Positions 45,720 through 53,470 of a stretch of DNA of 64,000 nucleotides are shown piece after piece (within the stretch, counting starts at the first letter, position 1; each line of letters opens with the position of its first letter). The stretch is taken from NCBI RefSeq assembly GCF_014696625.1, contig NZ_JACJQL010000006.1:62001-126000 (forward strand). The letters are read 5' to 3'. A program made the position numbers and the translations under genes. This stretch comes from Nostoc parmelioides FACHB-3921 (GTDB lineage Bacteria; Cyanobacteriota; Cyanobacteriia; Cyanobacteriales; Nostocaceae). The notes under the pieces were generated by a model that saw only the letters and a program-made list of their open reading frames with translations, had not been told where the DNA came from and ran no database searches.

Positions 45720-45750
45720 AATCTGAGTCCTTTAGGGTTGTAGCCCTATA
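45720..45750 (-). promoter_or_regulatory. Leader hairpin with Shine-Dalgarno, copy 1
   Basis: On the minus strand: TATAGGGCTACAACCCTAAA then GGACTCAGATTATG. A GGGC/GCCC-type hairpin (AGGGCTACAACCCT) ends at the AAAGGA ribosome-binding site. The helicase gene has the same arrangement. Confidence 0.5.
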
Positions 45751-45964
45751 CTTGTTATTTACTGAGTACCCCTTAAGTAGTTCGCAGCTATTCAAGGGGT
45801 TTTGCATTAGGGTTAAGGGTAATCCCCTTAGTCCTTACATCCATATAGTCAAAGTGAACACTGTTCATATTAGGACTTAAAAGTAAGAAATAGCCTCAAT
45901 GGCGCAAGTGCTTTGCGAAGTAATGGCTCCTAGAATCCTTACCCTGTATAGGTTCCTAAAATAA

Positions 45965-45997
45965 AAGTAAGAAACAGCTAGGTTTTGTTTCTTACTT
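45965..45997 (-). terminator. Terminator after the CxxC/HTH gene
   Basis: Perfect 12-bp arms AAGTAAGAAACA / TGTTTCTTACTT with a 9-nt loop, followed on the minus strand by TTTTATTTT. About 100 bp after the stop at 46100. Confidence 0.65.
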
Positions 45998-46099
45998 CAG
46001 TATTTTATAGGCATTAAATAACCCCTATGGAGTATTAATACTACTCAGTAGGGGTCTTGAAAGGTTTCGACAACCATCGAAATAGTTAGCCAAAGTCAG

Positions 46100-46582
46100 C
46101 TAATGTGCTTCTGATATTTCTAAGGGAGGTTCCAGACATTCTACATTTATCTGTATTGAAAGATTAGGCTCTGGTATCCCTTCCCTATCTTGCCTATCCT
46201 TGGTGATCTTATTAGCAACATCCACCCAATCCCTTAACTCTCTGGATACCCTCAGGCTACTAGACTGTTGAAATGTCTCATAAAGTGTATCTGCCATATC
46301 GCAAGCTATCTGTAATAACCTTTCTTGTCTCTGGTCAGAGGTCAACCCCTCCTCAGATACCAACCTATTCACCTTAGTAGGTATCAGCACATCAGAGGGG
46401 ACTGGCTTGGCTACCTTGGAATGTTTAAAGTGGTTATAGACATTCTGTGGGGTCACTGATACCCCTACAGTCCCTAAGTAATCCGCTAGGGCTGAGGCAG
46501 GTAACCCCATAGTCACCCTTTGGTTAAACTCAATCAGCCTATCATGGTCTAGCTTACAGATCAGGCACTTCCTATTTGCCAT
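46100..46582 (-). CDS. CxxC / helix-turn-helix element protein
   Basis: A 160-aa protein. The N-terminus CLICKLDHDRLIEFNQRV with the later NVYNHFKHSKV fits a small zinc-binding plus helix-turn-helix module common in phage and plasmid proteins, including some small-terminase-like ones. The rest is helical and acidic. A role in terminase is only a possibility, as no large terminase is present. It overlaps the upstream RHH gene by 11 bp. Confidence 0.55.
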   Translation of the reverse strand: MANRKCLICKLDHDRLIEFNQRVTMGLPASALADYLGTVGVSVTPQNVYNHFKHSKVAKPVPSDVLIPTKVNRLVSEEGLTSDQRQERLLQIACDMADTLYETFQQSSSLRVSRELRDWVDVANKITKDRQDREGIPEPNLSIQINVECLEPPLEISEAH

Positions 46583-46814
46583 TGATTTTATCCCTTAGCT
46601 GTTCAATAACCGCATCTAGAGTTAATAGGGCTTCCTGGGGTTCTAATCCGCTTAGTTCATCCAAGACAAGCCTAGTCCCCCTATGTATATTCTGATGATG
46701 CTTAATAAACCCTCTAATAACCTCTGATACTGTCTGGTTATTACTTTGGGCTACATCATGTAACCAGTTATCAGTACTTTGGTCTACCCGGATTGCTATC
46801 TGTTTCTTAGTCAT
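46572..46814 (-). CDS. Ribbon-helix-helix regulator
   Basis: An 80-aa protein with an Arc/CopG-type start (KKQIAIRVDQSTDNWLHDVA, then NNQTVSEVIRGFIKHH). Such dimers bind dyads in DNA. The gene is divergent from the 215-aa gene, and the 79-bp gap holds a perfect 9-bp dyad that is a likely operator. It overlaps the CxxC/HTH gene. SD AAAGGA is present. Confidence 0.75.
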   Translation of the reverse strand: MTKKQIAIRVDQSTDNWLHDVAQSNNQTVSEVIRGFIKHHQNIHRGTRLVLDELSGLEPQEALLTLDAVIEQLRDKINGK

Positions 46815-46836
46815 AACCTTAGGTTCCTTTTCTAGT

Positions 46837-46864
46837 ATTTAGTCAGACAACTGGTTGACTAAAT
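46837..46864. promoter_or_regulatory. Dyad operator in the divergent region
   Basis: ATTTAGTCA (46837-46845), 10-bp spacer, TGACTAAAT (46856-46864): perfect 9-bp inverted repeat between the RHH gene and the 215-aa gene. It is probably the binding site of the RHH protein. Confidence 0.65.
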
Positions 46865-46893
46865 GAGGTAGAACCCATACAGGATTAAAAATA

Positions 46894-47541
46894 ATGGCTC
46901 AAGTAAACCAAGGTAAACCCAGTCTCTCTGAACTAGAAAAACAAATCCAAGACCTCAAAGCGGCTGAGGCTAAACTAAAAGCCCAGAAGGCTGCCGAGTT
47001 CGCATCCAAAGTTCGCCTAGTCCAGTACTTAGAGGACTATTTGGATTCAGTTATTAAGGTAGGTAAACTGACCCCTGATACCTTCTTTGCAGTCTACAGA
47101 AAGTATGCAGAAGTCTATCAAGATTTGGATGACCGCTTATGGTTATTTACTAAGACAGTTATCAAGCTGATTAGTCATCCTTGGTATGGGGTTGAATGCA
47201 GTACCCAGAAGCTTGGTAATGGGGGTCTAAAGTACTTTGGTAAGTCCTATGCTAACCCTCAAGACCTTTACAAAGATGTCCTAGCCAGTATCTTGGGCGA
47301 CTTGGCTGATGACCCATTTGGATCTGATGTTTATTTCTACAAACTACTTCAGGTACATCTAGCTGATGAAACTGAGTTACCTGCCGATGTATCCCTGAAC
47401 AACAAAGCGATTACCCTTAGAATCCTTAAGGACTTTGTAGCCTTAGAGAAAGACCCTGTAAAAGCCCCAGACCTCAAAGACCTGACAGAGGATGATACCT
47501 TCTACATCCTGAGTCTAGTTGGGTTCCAGGAACAGCCTTAA
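46894..47541 (+). CDS. Hypothetical element protein with N-terminal coiled coil
   Basis: A 215-aa protein. Residues about 8-40 form a coiled coil (LSELEKQIQDLKAAEAKLKA), followed by a helical region with aromatic residues (YLEDYLDSVIKVG, WLFTKTVIKLISHPWYGVE). No family recognised. It is the only rightward gene in the middle of the element and is controlled from the divergent dyad promoter region. A hairpin terminator follows. Confidence 0.6.
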   Translation: MAQVNQGKPSLSELEKQIQDLKAAEAKLKAQKAAEFASKVRLVQYLEDYLDSVIKVGKLTPDTFFAVYRKYAEVYQDLDDRLWLFTKTVIKLISHPWYGVECSTQKLGNGGLKYFGKSYANPQDLYKDVLASILGDLADDPFGSDVYFYKLLQVHLADETELPADVSLNNKAITLRILKDFVALEKDPVKAPDLKDLTEDDTFYILSLVGFQEQP

Positions 47542-47549
47542 TAAACCAT

Positions 47550-47572
47550 AAGGGGTACTAGTTACCCCTTTG
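47550..47572 (+). terminator. Hairpin after the 215-aa gene
   Basis: Stem AAGGGGTA / TACCCCTT with a 5-nt loop, 9 bp after the stop and followed by T residues. Confidence 0.6.
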
Positions 47573-47737
47573 ACTGATTAATGGTAGCTGGCATGGCATC
47601 TGGCTATTTTATATTTAACAACTATATTTAACAGGTTTCTTTTGGTGTTTCATGTCCTACACTTGACCTCTTAGCTTGGCGGCTAGGGGGTTATTTATTT
47701 ACCCCAGGGACTTAAGCGCTTAAGAGGATAGGTTATT

Positions 47738-47762
47738 AAAATACCCTAGACAACCTCTAGGG
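47738..47762 (-). terminator. Hairpin after the YozE-like gene
   Basis: On the minus strand CCCTAGA-GGTTG-TCTAGGG then TATTTTAA, 19 bp after the stop at 47781. The same stem sequence is used after the helicase gene. Confidence 0.65.
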
Positions 47763-47780
47763 CGATCACTAGATGATTAG

Positions 47781-48185
47781 TTAATCATAGGCTGGCTCAT
47801 CATCACCATCAAAGTAATCTTCATAGGGGCTACCTGGATAATCCCAGTGTTCACCCATTTCATCATCTAAATCAACCCCTGAATCATTACTTTCATCATC
47901 TGGGCAACACCTAGCTATTATTTCCTCTATATTAGCCTTTTGCCTGTTAGTGCCTCCCATAGAGGTTATATAAGCCCTAGCCGCATCCCTAAAGGTAGCC
48001 CAAGCCTCATAACAAGGGTGTCCCATAACCATTGCAATGGCTAGAGACTTAACAGTGTTACCAGTCCAGTTAGAGTCATCAAAGGCATCAGTAGCCAAGT
48101 CCCCATAAGGGCTATCTTTTCCCTTGAACTGCCTTAGCCAACTTCTGAAGGTCTTAGGTGTGGTTTTAGTTATCTGGGCTACCAT
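47781..48185 (-). CDS. YozE/SAM-like-domain hypothetical protein
   Basis: A 134-aa protein. Residues about 10-70 (TFRSWLRQFKGKDSPYGDLA, then AWATFRDAARAYI) resemble the YozE SAM-like fold, a small helical domain in plasmid and phage proteins. The C-terminal third is very acidic (DDESNDSGVDLDDEMGEHWD), a DNA-mimic-like feature. Function unknown. The iteron array lies just upstream of its start. Confidence 0.55.
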   Translation of the reverse strand: MVAQITKTTPKTFRSWLRQFKGKDSPYGDLATDAFDDSNWTGNTVKSLAIAMVMGHPCYEAWATFRDAARAYITSMGGTNRQKANIEEIIARCCPDDESNDSGVDLDDEMGEHWDYPGSPYEDYFDGDDEPAYD

Positions 48186-48335
48186 AAGTGTTAGGGTTTC
48201 TCTGTGGTTTCATCTACTATTTTAGCACTTATTAGGGGTGACTGTCGAGCCTCAATGGGTTATTTGGTAAGCATTTAGGGGTTATTTAGGTAGACTTTAG
48301 GGTTACTTTGCACATATTACCCTTTAGGATATACA

Positions 48336-48598
48336 GGTTACCTCTAGTTACCCCTCTGGTTACCTCTGGTTACCTTTAGTGGTAACCGCTAGAACCCTTA
48401 TACAGCTTAAGGTATAGGCTGTGGGTTACCTGGTTACCTTGGTTTTACCTATTAGCTTTTATAGAGGTGTTGGGTGATATCTATTTCATAAAATAGAGGT
48501 AACCAGGTAACCCATAGGCTGAAAGCTATACCCTATATGAATCCTAGCGGTTACCTGTGTGGTAACCTAGAGGTAACCAGAGGTAACCGGAGGTAACC
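48336..48598. other. Candidate replication origin: 14-iteron inverted repeat
   Basis: GGTTACC or GGTAACC copies lie at 48336, 48346 (AGTTACC), 48358, 48368, 48381, 48424, 48432 in the left arm and 48498, 48506, 48549, 48561, 48572, 48582, 48592 in the right arm, mostly 10-12 bp apart. The arms are mirror images overall: GGTAACCGCTAG and GGGTTACCTGGTTACC in the left recur inverted in the right. The axis, about 48455-48490, is AT-rich. It lies beside the helicase gene. Origins of satellite elements have iterons flanking an AT-rich region recognised by the Rep helicase. Confidence 0.65.
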
Positions 48599-48658
48599 AG
48601 GAATAATCTAAGGGTGACTAGCTCTACTGTTTAAGCGCTCATAAGCGACAAAGGTAAT

Positions 48659-48681
48659 AAAAAACCCTAGATTATCTAGGG
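48659..48681 (-). terminator. Terminator after the helicase gene
   Basis: Minus strand: CCCTAGA / TCTAGGG stem with a 3-nt loop followed by TTTTTT, 14 bp after the stop at 48695. Confidence 0.8.
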
Positions 48682-48694
48682 CTCTCACTAAGGT

Positions 48695-50260
48695 CTAGTT
48701 AATAGGTTTGTAACCCCTCTCTGGGTTATCTTTATCTAGTACTTCCCATACCATTCGCTCAGTGTCTATTCTGGCGGGGATAACCTCAGTATTAGGTACA
48801 CTTGATAACTTCCATAACTTCTCAGTCTTACCTAATACCTTAATGGGCTTCTGTTCATAACCTAACTGCTTAAGGCTGTTAACTACTGCGGTTTTATTTC
48901 TACTGTGGGCATCCCCTCTAAGACCCATAGCATACATAACATCAACTGCTTTAAAAGCAAGGGAATATTTACCCTCAAGTGTCGCCTTACTAAGCGCGGT
49001 CTCTAGTTGCTCTACCCAGCTACCCTCTACCATGTAGTCTCTGTTTCTGACCTCTGAGGCAACTTGGCTATTCTCTGATAAGTCTGTAGGATACCCATTG
49101 AGTATCTTATGGTAAGCAGTAGCCCAAAGGTGATCTATATTATCCTCTAACCATGCCAGGGGTAACTTCCACCCATCAGCCAAGTCTATAACCCAGAATC
49201 TTTTATTACCTGTGGTATCTACTAGGAACTTAGACTCATTAGTAGTACCAATAAACAGGGTAACTCTTTCTGTGACTGATGCCTCATCAGCCTCTTTAAA
49301 CTTCTGAATGTAAGTATCCTTTGTAGTACTGAGTAGGCTTTTTAGGACACTAGCCTCTTTACCCTTAAACAAGCGATCGCACTCGGACAACTCCATAATC
49401 CATGTAAACTTACATTGGCGGATAATATCAGCCTCATTAGTTCCTGATCTGAGTTCAGTTCCCCAGTTTTTACCTAATATCCGAGTAAAGGCAGACTTAC
49501 CAGCATCCTGGTCACCTTTAATAATCAATGACCGCTTCATAGGGCATCCAGGCTCTAAAGCCCTCTTGACCGCGCCACATAACCAAGTAGTAACCATTTC
49601 CTGGGTTAAGGGGTCATCAGTACCAAATAGGACTTTACCTAAGCTGTCCCATTCAGGTAAAGGCTGGAAACCCTTCTCAATATAGAAAGGGGGCATACCT
49701 TTAAAGCCCTTCTCTTTACCTAACTTCTCTATTTCCTCAAAGCTTAGGTGGTTAATCCAGACTTTATGCTCTGAGTGTTCTTTGTAGTTCTGTTCTAGAT
49801 ATTTCCTAACTGGTTGAAACTCTTTACCCTCTAGCAATATCTCTAACTGTCTTTCATAGAAGCCCTTAGATGCCTGTGGGGATGACATTTCTAAAGCCTT
49901 CTCTAATCTAGCCATTAGCTTTGGTCTAGTAGTAGCTTGCCCTTGATAGTGAACAACATCCGCCCAACCATCTAACTCTAAATGCTTACCATATACAGCC
50001 TCAAACACTTGCCAGAATACATAGGCTTTCTCTCTAGACCCTTGGATATACTTTTTAGCTAACTTCCTAGCTCTCTCAGGTTCATTACCTGACTTAGGGT
50101 CAGCACTTCTGGACTTGTCACCACCTGACCCTACTGAGCTACCAAAGAAGTCTACAGACTTTAACCAAGCCAGTAACTTCTGTCCTTTGGCGCTATCATC
50201 TTCATCATCAAAACCATCGAAGCTTGACTGAATATCATTGAATGTGTTATAATCTGACAT
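48695..50260 (-). CDS. VapE-type superfamily 3 helicase (replication initiator)
   Basis: A 521-aa protein. The C-terminal SF3 helicase has Walker A SLIIKGDQDAGKSAFTRIL (about residue 250), Walker B FTWIMELSECDRL (about 283), motif B'/C RVTLFIGTTNESKFL and the VapE signature GNKRFWVIDL followed by LPLAWLEDNIDHLWATAYH. The N-terminal 200 residues lack a recognisable primase active site, so primase must come from the host or be absent. It probably opens the neighbouring iteron palindrome. Acidic, unstructured start. Leader hairpin shared with another element gene. Confidence 0.85.
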   Translation of the reverse strand: MSDYNTFNDIQSSFDGFDDEDDSAKGQKLLAWLKSVDFFGSSVGSGGDKSRSADPKSGNEPERARKLAKKYIQGSREKAYVFWQVFEAVYGKHLELDGWADVVHYQGQATTRPKLMARLEKALEMSSPQASKGFYERQLEILLEGKEFQPVRKYLEQNYKEHSEHKVWINHLSFEEIEKLGKEKGFKGMPPFYIEKGFQPLPEWDSLGKVLFGTDDPLTQEMVTTWLCGAVKRALEPGCPMKRSLIIKGDQDAGKSAFTRILGKNWGTELRSGTNEADIIRQCKFTWIMELSECDRLFKGKEASVLKSLLSTTKDTYIQKFKEADEASVTERVTLFIGTTNESKFLVDTTGNKRFWVIDLADGWKLPLAWLEDNIDHLWATAYHKILNGYPTDLSENSQVASEVRNRDYMVEGSWVEQLETALSKATLEGKYSLAFKAVDVMYAMGLRGDAHSRNKTAVVNSLKQLGYEQKPIKVLGKTEKLWKLSSVPNTEVIPARIDTERMVWEVLDKDNPERGYKPIN

Positions 50261-50290
50261 ATTTGAATCCTTTGGGCATCTGCCCTATGT
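50261..50290 (-). promoter_or_regulatory. Leader hairpin with Shine-Dalgarno, copy 2
   Basis: Minus strand: ATAGGGCAGATGCCCAAAGG then ATTCAAATATG. The GGGC-AGAT-GCCC hairpin abuts the AAAGGA site, as in the 129-aa gene's leader. Confidence 0.5.
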
Positions 50291-50338
50291 GTGTTTAATA
50301 CTGAACTCTGGGGTTAACTAGCTGGTTACTGGTTAACC

Positions 50339-50491
50339 CTACTTGCTGTCTAGGGGTTGTAAAGGTAATCCCATAGCGGTTAGTCTCACATACTCAGAGA
50401 CACTGTAACCAGCCTTAGCCGCATTAGCCTTAATGAGTGCTAGTTCATTAGCTGCTATTTTGATGTTTAGTTTGTGTGGTTTGGTAATCAT
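50339..50491 (-). CDS. Small ribbon-helix-helix protein, MobC-like
   Basis: A 50-aa protein from ATG 50491 (a TTG start 13 codons upstream is possible). KLNIKIAANELALIKANAA and GYSVSEYVRLTAMGL form a ribbon-helix-helix like that of MobC/CopG-type plasmid proteins. No relaxase is in the element, so a regulatory role is more likely than mobilisation. Confidence 0.6.
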   Translation of the reverse strand: MITKPHKLNIKIAANELALIKANAAKAGYSVSEYVRLTAMGLPLQPLDSK

Positions 50492-50685
50492 TGGGTAAAT
50501 CCTGTAGTCCTTACTCTCATACTTAGTCAAATCCTGGTTGTCACCTAAACCCCTACCAAATAATCAGGGTTTCAGACATCTGCATTAGTTAAATACCTAG
50601 TATTCCCTAAGAACCATAGAGGATAGTCAATGATAGGAACTGTAATCAGCTATTGAAATATCCTATGGTTATCATAGAAAATACT

Positions 50686-51258
50686 CTACAGATTCCCATA
50701 AAGGAACTTACCATCCTCCCCTATGGTTATTTCACCTGGGTTAGATTTACCTAGTACCTCAAATATCACCCCAGCCTTAGCCTCTACTCCTACCACAACT
50801 AGACCTAATGACTGGTAGCATCTAACTTTATAAGTCTTTACCCCCTTCCCCTTTCCTTTTATACACTCCTGTTCTACATATTCTGAAGCTGTTAGGGTGC
50901 TATAGAATGGGTGGCTAATGTCTACCTTATCCCCTACTTCAGGGGTGGCTGGCTGGGTGGCTATGTCTTCTACCTGGGGTTTATCTAGCTTTTGTTCTAC
51001 CTCAAGTATTCTAGCCTTTAACCCCTCCATTTCTAATACTACTTTATCCAATAAATCATTACTGGGTGGCTCAGGGTGGCTATGGGTGGCAGGGGGATTA
51101 ATAGGGGCTTCCCGGATACCCTGGGCTTCCTGTGCTGACCTAACTAACTCATTTAGCGCCTTAGTCTTATCCCCACTAGTATGAGACTTGGCATAGTTGG
51201 CTATAATAGCTACCACATCAGCATCTAATCTGACTGAGGTTTTAGTTCTGTCTGTCAT
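50686..51258 (-). CDS. Ribbon-helix-helix plus coiled-coil protein
   Basis: A 190-aa protein. N-terminus TKTSVRLDADVVAIIANYAK and TKALNELVRSAQEA fit an RHH fold; LDKVVLEMEGLKARILEVEQ is a coiled coil; a C-terminal beta region follows (YKVRCYQSLGLVVVGVEAKA). Start taken as ATG 51258. Function unknown; probably a DNA-binding partition- or regulator-like protein of the element. Confidence 0.6.
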   Translation of the reverse strand: MTDRTKTSVRLDADVVAIIANYAKSHTSGDKTKALNELVRSAQEAQGIREAPINPPATHSHPEPPSNDLLDKVVLEMEGLKARILEVEQKLDKPQVEDIATQPATPEVGDKVDISHPFYSTLTASEYVEQECIKGKGKGVKTYKVRCYQSLGLVVVGVEAKAGVIFEVLGKSNPGEITIGEDGKFLYGNL

Positions 51259-51463
51259 GGGTGGCAAGTCCTAACTGTTTACCTGTTTATATTATAGCAT
51301 CATTAGCCACCCATAGCCACCCATGGCAACATTATTTGGTAAATATTTAGTAAAGAATATTACAGGGTTATGTCGCCTAGAGGTGATTTCAGATTACTAG
51401 GTGACCTATAGTACCCCTAAATAACTGAAAAACTCTCTAGGGTGTCCTAAAGAGTTCCTGGGG

Positions 51464-51643
51464 TTATACTTTATGTCCACTGGGGGGTCTAGTCGCTGAC
51501 CCATTGTAGTAGTTGACCTGTAATCCCTTGCGCTTAAGCTTCTTAGGTTCCTGGGATGCCTTGGTAGCTTCCCTGCGCTTTAGGACTTCTAAGAGTCTCT
51601 CTTTCTGTTCTGGGGTTAGGTCTTTGATGTTTATCTTAGCCAT
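51464..51643 (-). CDS. 59-aa basic protein
   Basis: The frame starts MAKINIKDLTPEQKERLLEV and continues with Lys/Arg-rich sequence (KKLKRKG) ending SATRPPSGHKV. Its ATG overlaps the stop of the preceding coiled-coil frame (ATGGCTAA), a sign of translational coupling. Family unknown. Small and basic, possibly nucleic-acid-binding. Confidence 0.6.
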   Translation of the reverse strand: MAKINIKDLTPEQKERLLEVLKRREATKASQEPKKLKRKGLQVNYYNGSATRPPSGHKV

Positions 51644-51869
51644 CTTGTTTATCTAAATATTCTGTAAGTTTGGCGATCGCCTGGGTATTGGCATCTAGGG
51701 TCTTATCTAAGCGGTTAAGGGTATCGATAAACCGCGCATTACTAGCATTAAGGGTTACTATCGACTTTTGTAGCTCTGTATGCGCTACTGATAAGGATTC
51801 TGATCTGGGCAGCCATAGAGATACCAGATTGGGCAGCCAGTTCTTGTAGTTGGGAATAGAGTTTAGCAT
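51636..51869 (-). CDS. Coiled-coil frame overlapping the RHH gene
   Basis: The meaningful part is the last 50 residues (VAHTELQKSIVTLNASNARF, TLDANTQAIAKLTEYLDKQ), a coiled coil. The first 25 residues are the RHH gene read in another frame. No ATG/GTG/TTG lies after the RHH stop, so this part may be made by +1 frameshift from the RHH gene, or the two were one gene before an indel. Confidence 0.45.
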   Translation of the reverse strand: MLNSIPNYKNWLPNLVSLWLPRSESLSVAHTELQKSIVTLNASNARFIDTLNRLDKTLDANTQAIAKLTEYLDKQDG

Positions 51870-51900
51870 CGACTGTAGTTAATATCCTTTTATTAGCCAT
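51748..51900 (-). CDS. Small ribbon-helix-helix regulator
   Basis: A 50-aa protein from ATG 51900: ANKRILTTVDAKLYSQLQEL, then AAQSGISMAAQIRILISSAY. Arc/CopG-like. A perfect 6-bp dyad (GTATCA-GTT-TGATAC) sits 5 bp upstream of the ATG, suiting autoregulation. Followed by the overlapping coiled-coil frame and the 59-aa gene in one leftward unit. Confidence 0.65.
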   Translation of the reverse strand: MANKRILTTVDAKLYSQLQELAAQSGISMAAQIRILISSAYRATKVDSNP

Positions 51901-51904
51901 AGAG

Positions 51905-51919
51905 GTATCAGTTTGATAC
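51905..51919. promoter_or_regulatory. Dyad operator before the RHH gene
   Basis: GTATCA-GTT-TGATAC, perfect 6-bp inverted arms with a 3-bp centre, immediately upstream of the small RHH gene's start. It overlaps where the ribosome-binding site would be. Confidence 0.55.
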
Positions 51920-51923
51920 TTAC

Positions 51924-52018
51924 AGATAGTCAAGTTAACCCCTAGCGATGACTAGTATGAGTCAAGGGGTATCCCTTATCACCCCTTTGGCACCCTTTGA
52001 CTATCGCTTTGACTATCA
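51924..52018. promoter_or_regulatory. Putative integrase arm-type sites, right end
   Basis: AGATAGTCA at 51924-51932 (inverse orientation, one mismatch), TGACTATCG at 51998-52006 and TGACTATCA at 52010-52018 (12-bp period). The paired copies with 12-bp spacing repeat the arrangement at the left end. They lie 46 bp inside the right attachment repeat. Confidence 0.65.
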
Positions 52019-52064
52019 GTTATTCACTTTGGGTATTCATTATGGGTTTCTAAGAGCCTGAAAC

Positions 52065-52141
<77 letters not shown>

Positions 52142-52562
52142 ACACTCTACAGTCAACCATCATAACATAGGTTTGCTTTGTATGGCATCCTCAAACTGCA
52201 AAATTTTTGCTATTACTAATGCAGATTTTAATGTTAAGTAAAAAAAATATAAATTATAAACTAGTCTTATGAAAGAGAAACATTTACACTTCTATTTAGT
52301 GAGTTATGAGTGTCGTAAAATACAAAAAAAATATAATTTACTCCTTAAGATAGATGAAAATCCGAAATAAATTCTAAAAGTATAAAAAAGAACTAAAGCT
52401 TACTTGTATTTATTGACTTAGATATAGTAGCAATCCGTGAATGATTTACCTGAGATGAGATAGCCTATTGCTTCATTGATAAGTTAAAAAATGAATTTAC
52501 TACTCATTTCATGTTGTAAGGAAGAAGCTGGTATCAATACGCATAAGTGGCTAAACATAAAA
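52142..52562. other. Gap upstream of the phosphodiesterase gene
   Basis: About 420 bp of AT-rich sequence between the tRNA-Cys promoter and the phosphodiesterase start. It may contain the tRNA promoter (near 52150-52190) and the rightward promoter. I see no other feature. Confidence 0.4.
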
Positions 52563-53363
52563 ATGAACGAAAAGTTACCCATCTCAATTGCTCAAATAAC
52601 AGACATACATCTGTTGGCTTCAGAAAGCCAAAGGCTACAAGGAATATCTACAACAGAGTCTTTTTTAGCTGTGATGAAGCGGCTAGAGGAACTACGACCG
52701 GAGTTAGACTTGCTGCTGATGACGGGGGATTTATCTGACGATGGAACACCAGAATCTTATGAAAACCTACAACACTATTTAAATTCACTGCAAATAGCTA
52801 CTTATTGGCTCCCAGGAAATCATGACTGTGCGATCGCAATGGATAAAATATTAAATCTAGGCATGGTTTCCCGACGTAAGTCTTTTCAACGTGGAAATTG
52901 GAATTTTATATTGCTTAACTCTAGTGTTACTGATTGTGTGTATGGTTATCTCTCAGCTACTACCCTAGATTGGCTGGATTCTGAGTTAAAAATGCTACCT
53001 AATAACCCCACCTTAATAGCATTACATCATCCTCCTGTATCAGTCAATTCTGCGTGGATAGATCGTAGCTGTCTCCAGAATTCACAGGAGTTGTTTGCTG
53101 TGATTGATCGTTACCCGCAGGTCAAGCTAGTCTTATTTGGTCATATTCACCAGGAATTTCGACATCAGCGCCACAATGTTCACTACTTGGGATCTCCCTC
53201 AACTTGCTATCAGTTCCAGTCGCAAAGCTCTACTTTTGCGATTAACCAAGAACTACCAGGTTTTCGTTTGTTGAAACTATACGCCGATGGCGCATGGACG
53301 ACTAAAATTGAGCGAGTGCCTTATTCCCTACCCATAGAGCCGGCGGTAACAGTATCTTACTAA
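52563..53363 (+). CDS. CpdA-like metallophosphoesterase
   Basis: A 266-aa protein with the calcineurin-like metal motifs: QITDIHLL (D-x-H), LLMTGDLSDDG, LPGNHDCAI (GNHD), ALHHPP and LFGHIHQEF (GHxH). This set defines the CpdA/class III cyclic-nucleotide phosphodiesterase group, so cAMP hydrolysis is a reasonable but unproven role. I start at ATG 52563 just before the first strand; an upstream in-frame ATG (52491) would add 24 untypical residues. Confidence 0.85.
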   Translation: MNEKLPISIAQITDIHLLASESQRLQGISTTESFLAVMKRLEELRPELDLLLMTGDLSDDGTPESYENLQHYLNSLQIATYWLPGNHDCAIAMDKILNLGMVSRRKSFQRGNWNFILLNSSVTDCVYGYLSATTLDWLDSELKMLPNNPTLIALHHPPVSVNSAWIDRSCLQNSQELFAVIDRYPQVKLVLFGHIHQEFRHQRHNVHYLGSPSTCYQFQSQSSTFAINQELPGFRLLKLYADGAWTTKIERVPYSLPIEPAVTVSY

Positions 53364-53470
53364 GTACCTGGCAGGAATTTTATAGATAAAGAAAGCGTAG
53401 AAGGACGCAGAATATTACTAAGTAATACTCAAAACTTAGAAAGCTGCTCAACGTCCCACTACAGCTAATA

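Noticed and set aside
48336..48598. Iteron region considered as CRISPR or rho-independent terminator
   Set aside because: Repeats are 7 bp in two mirrored arms and there is no cas gene or T tract at the axis.
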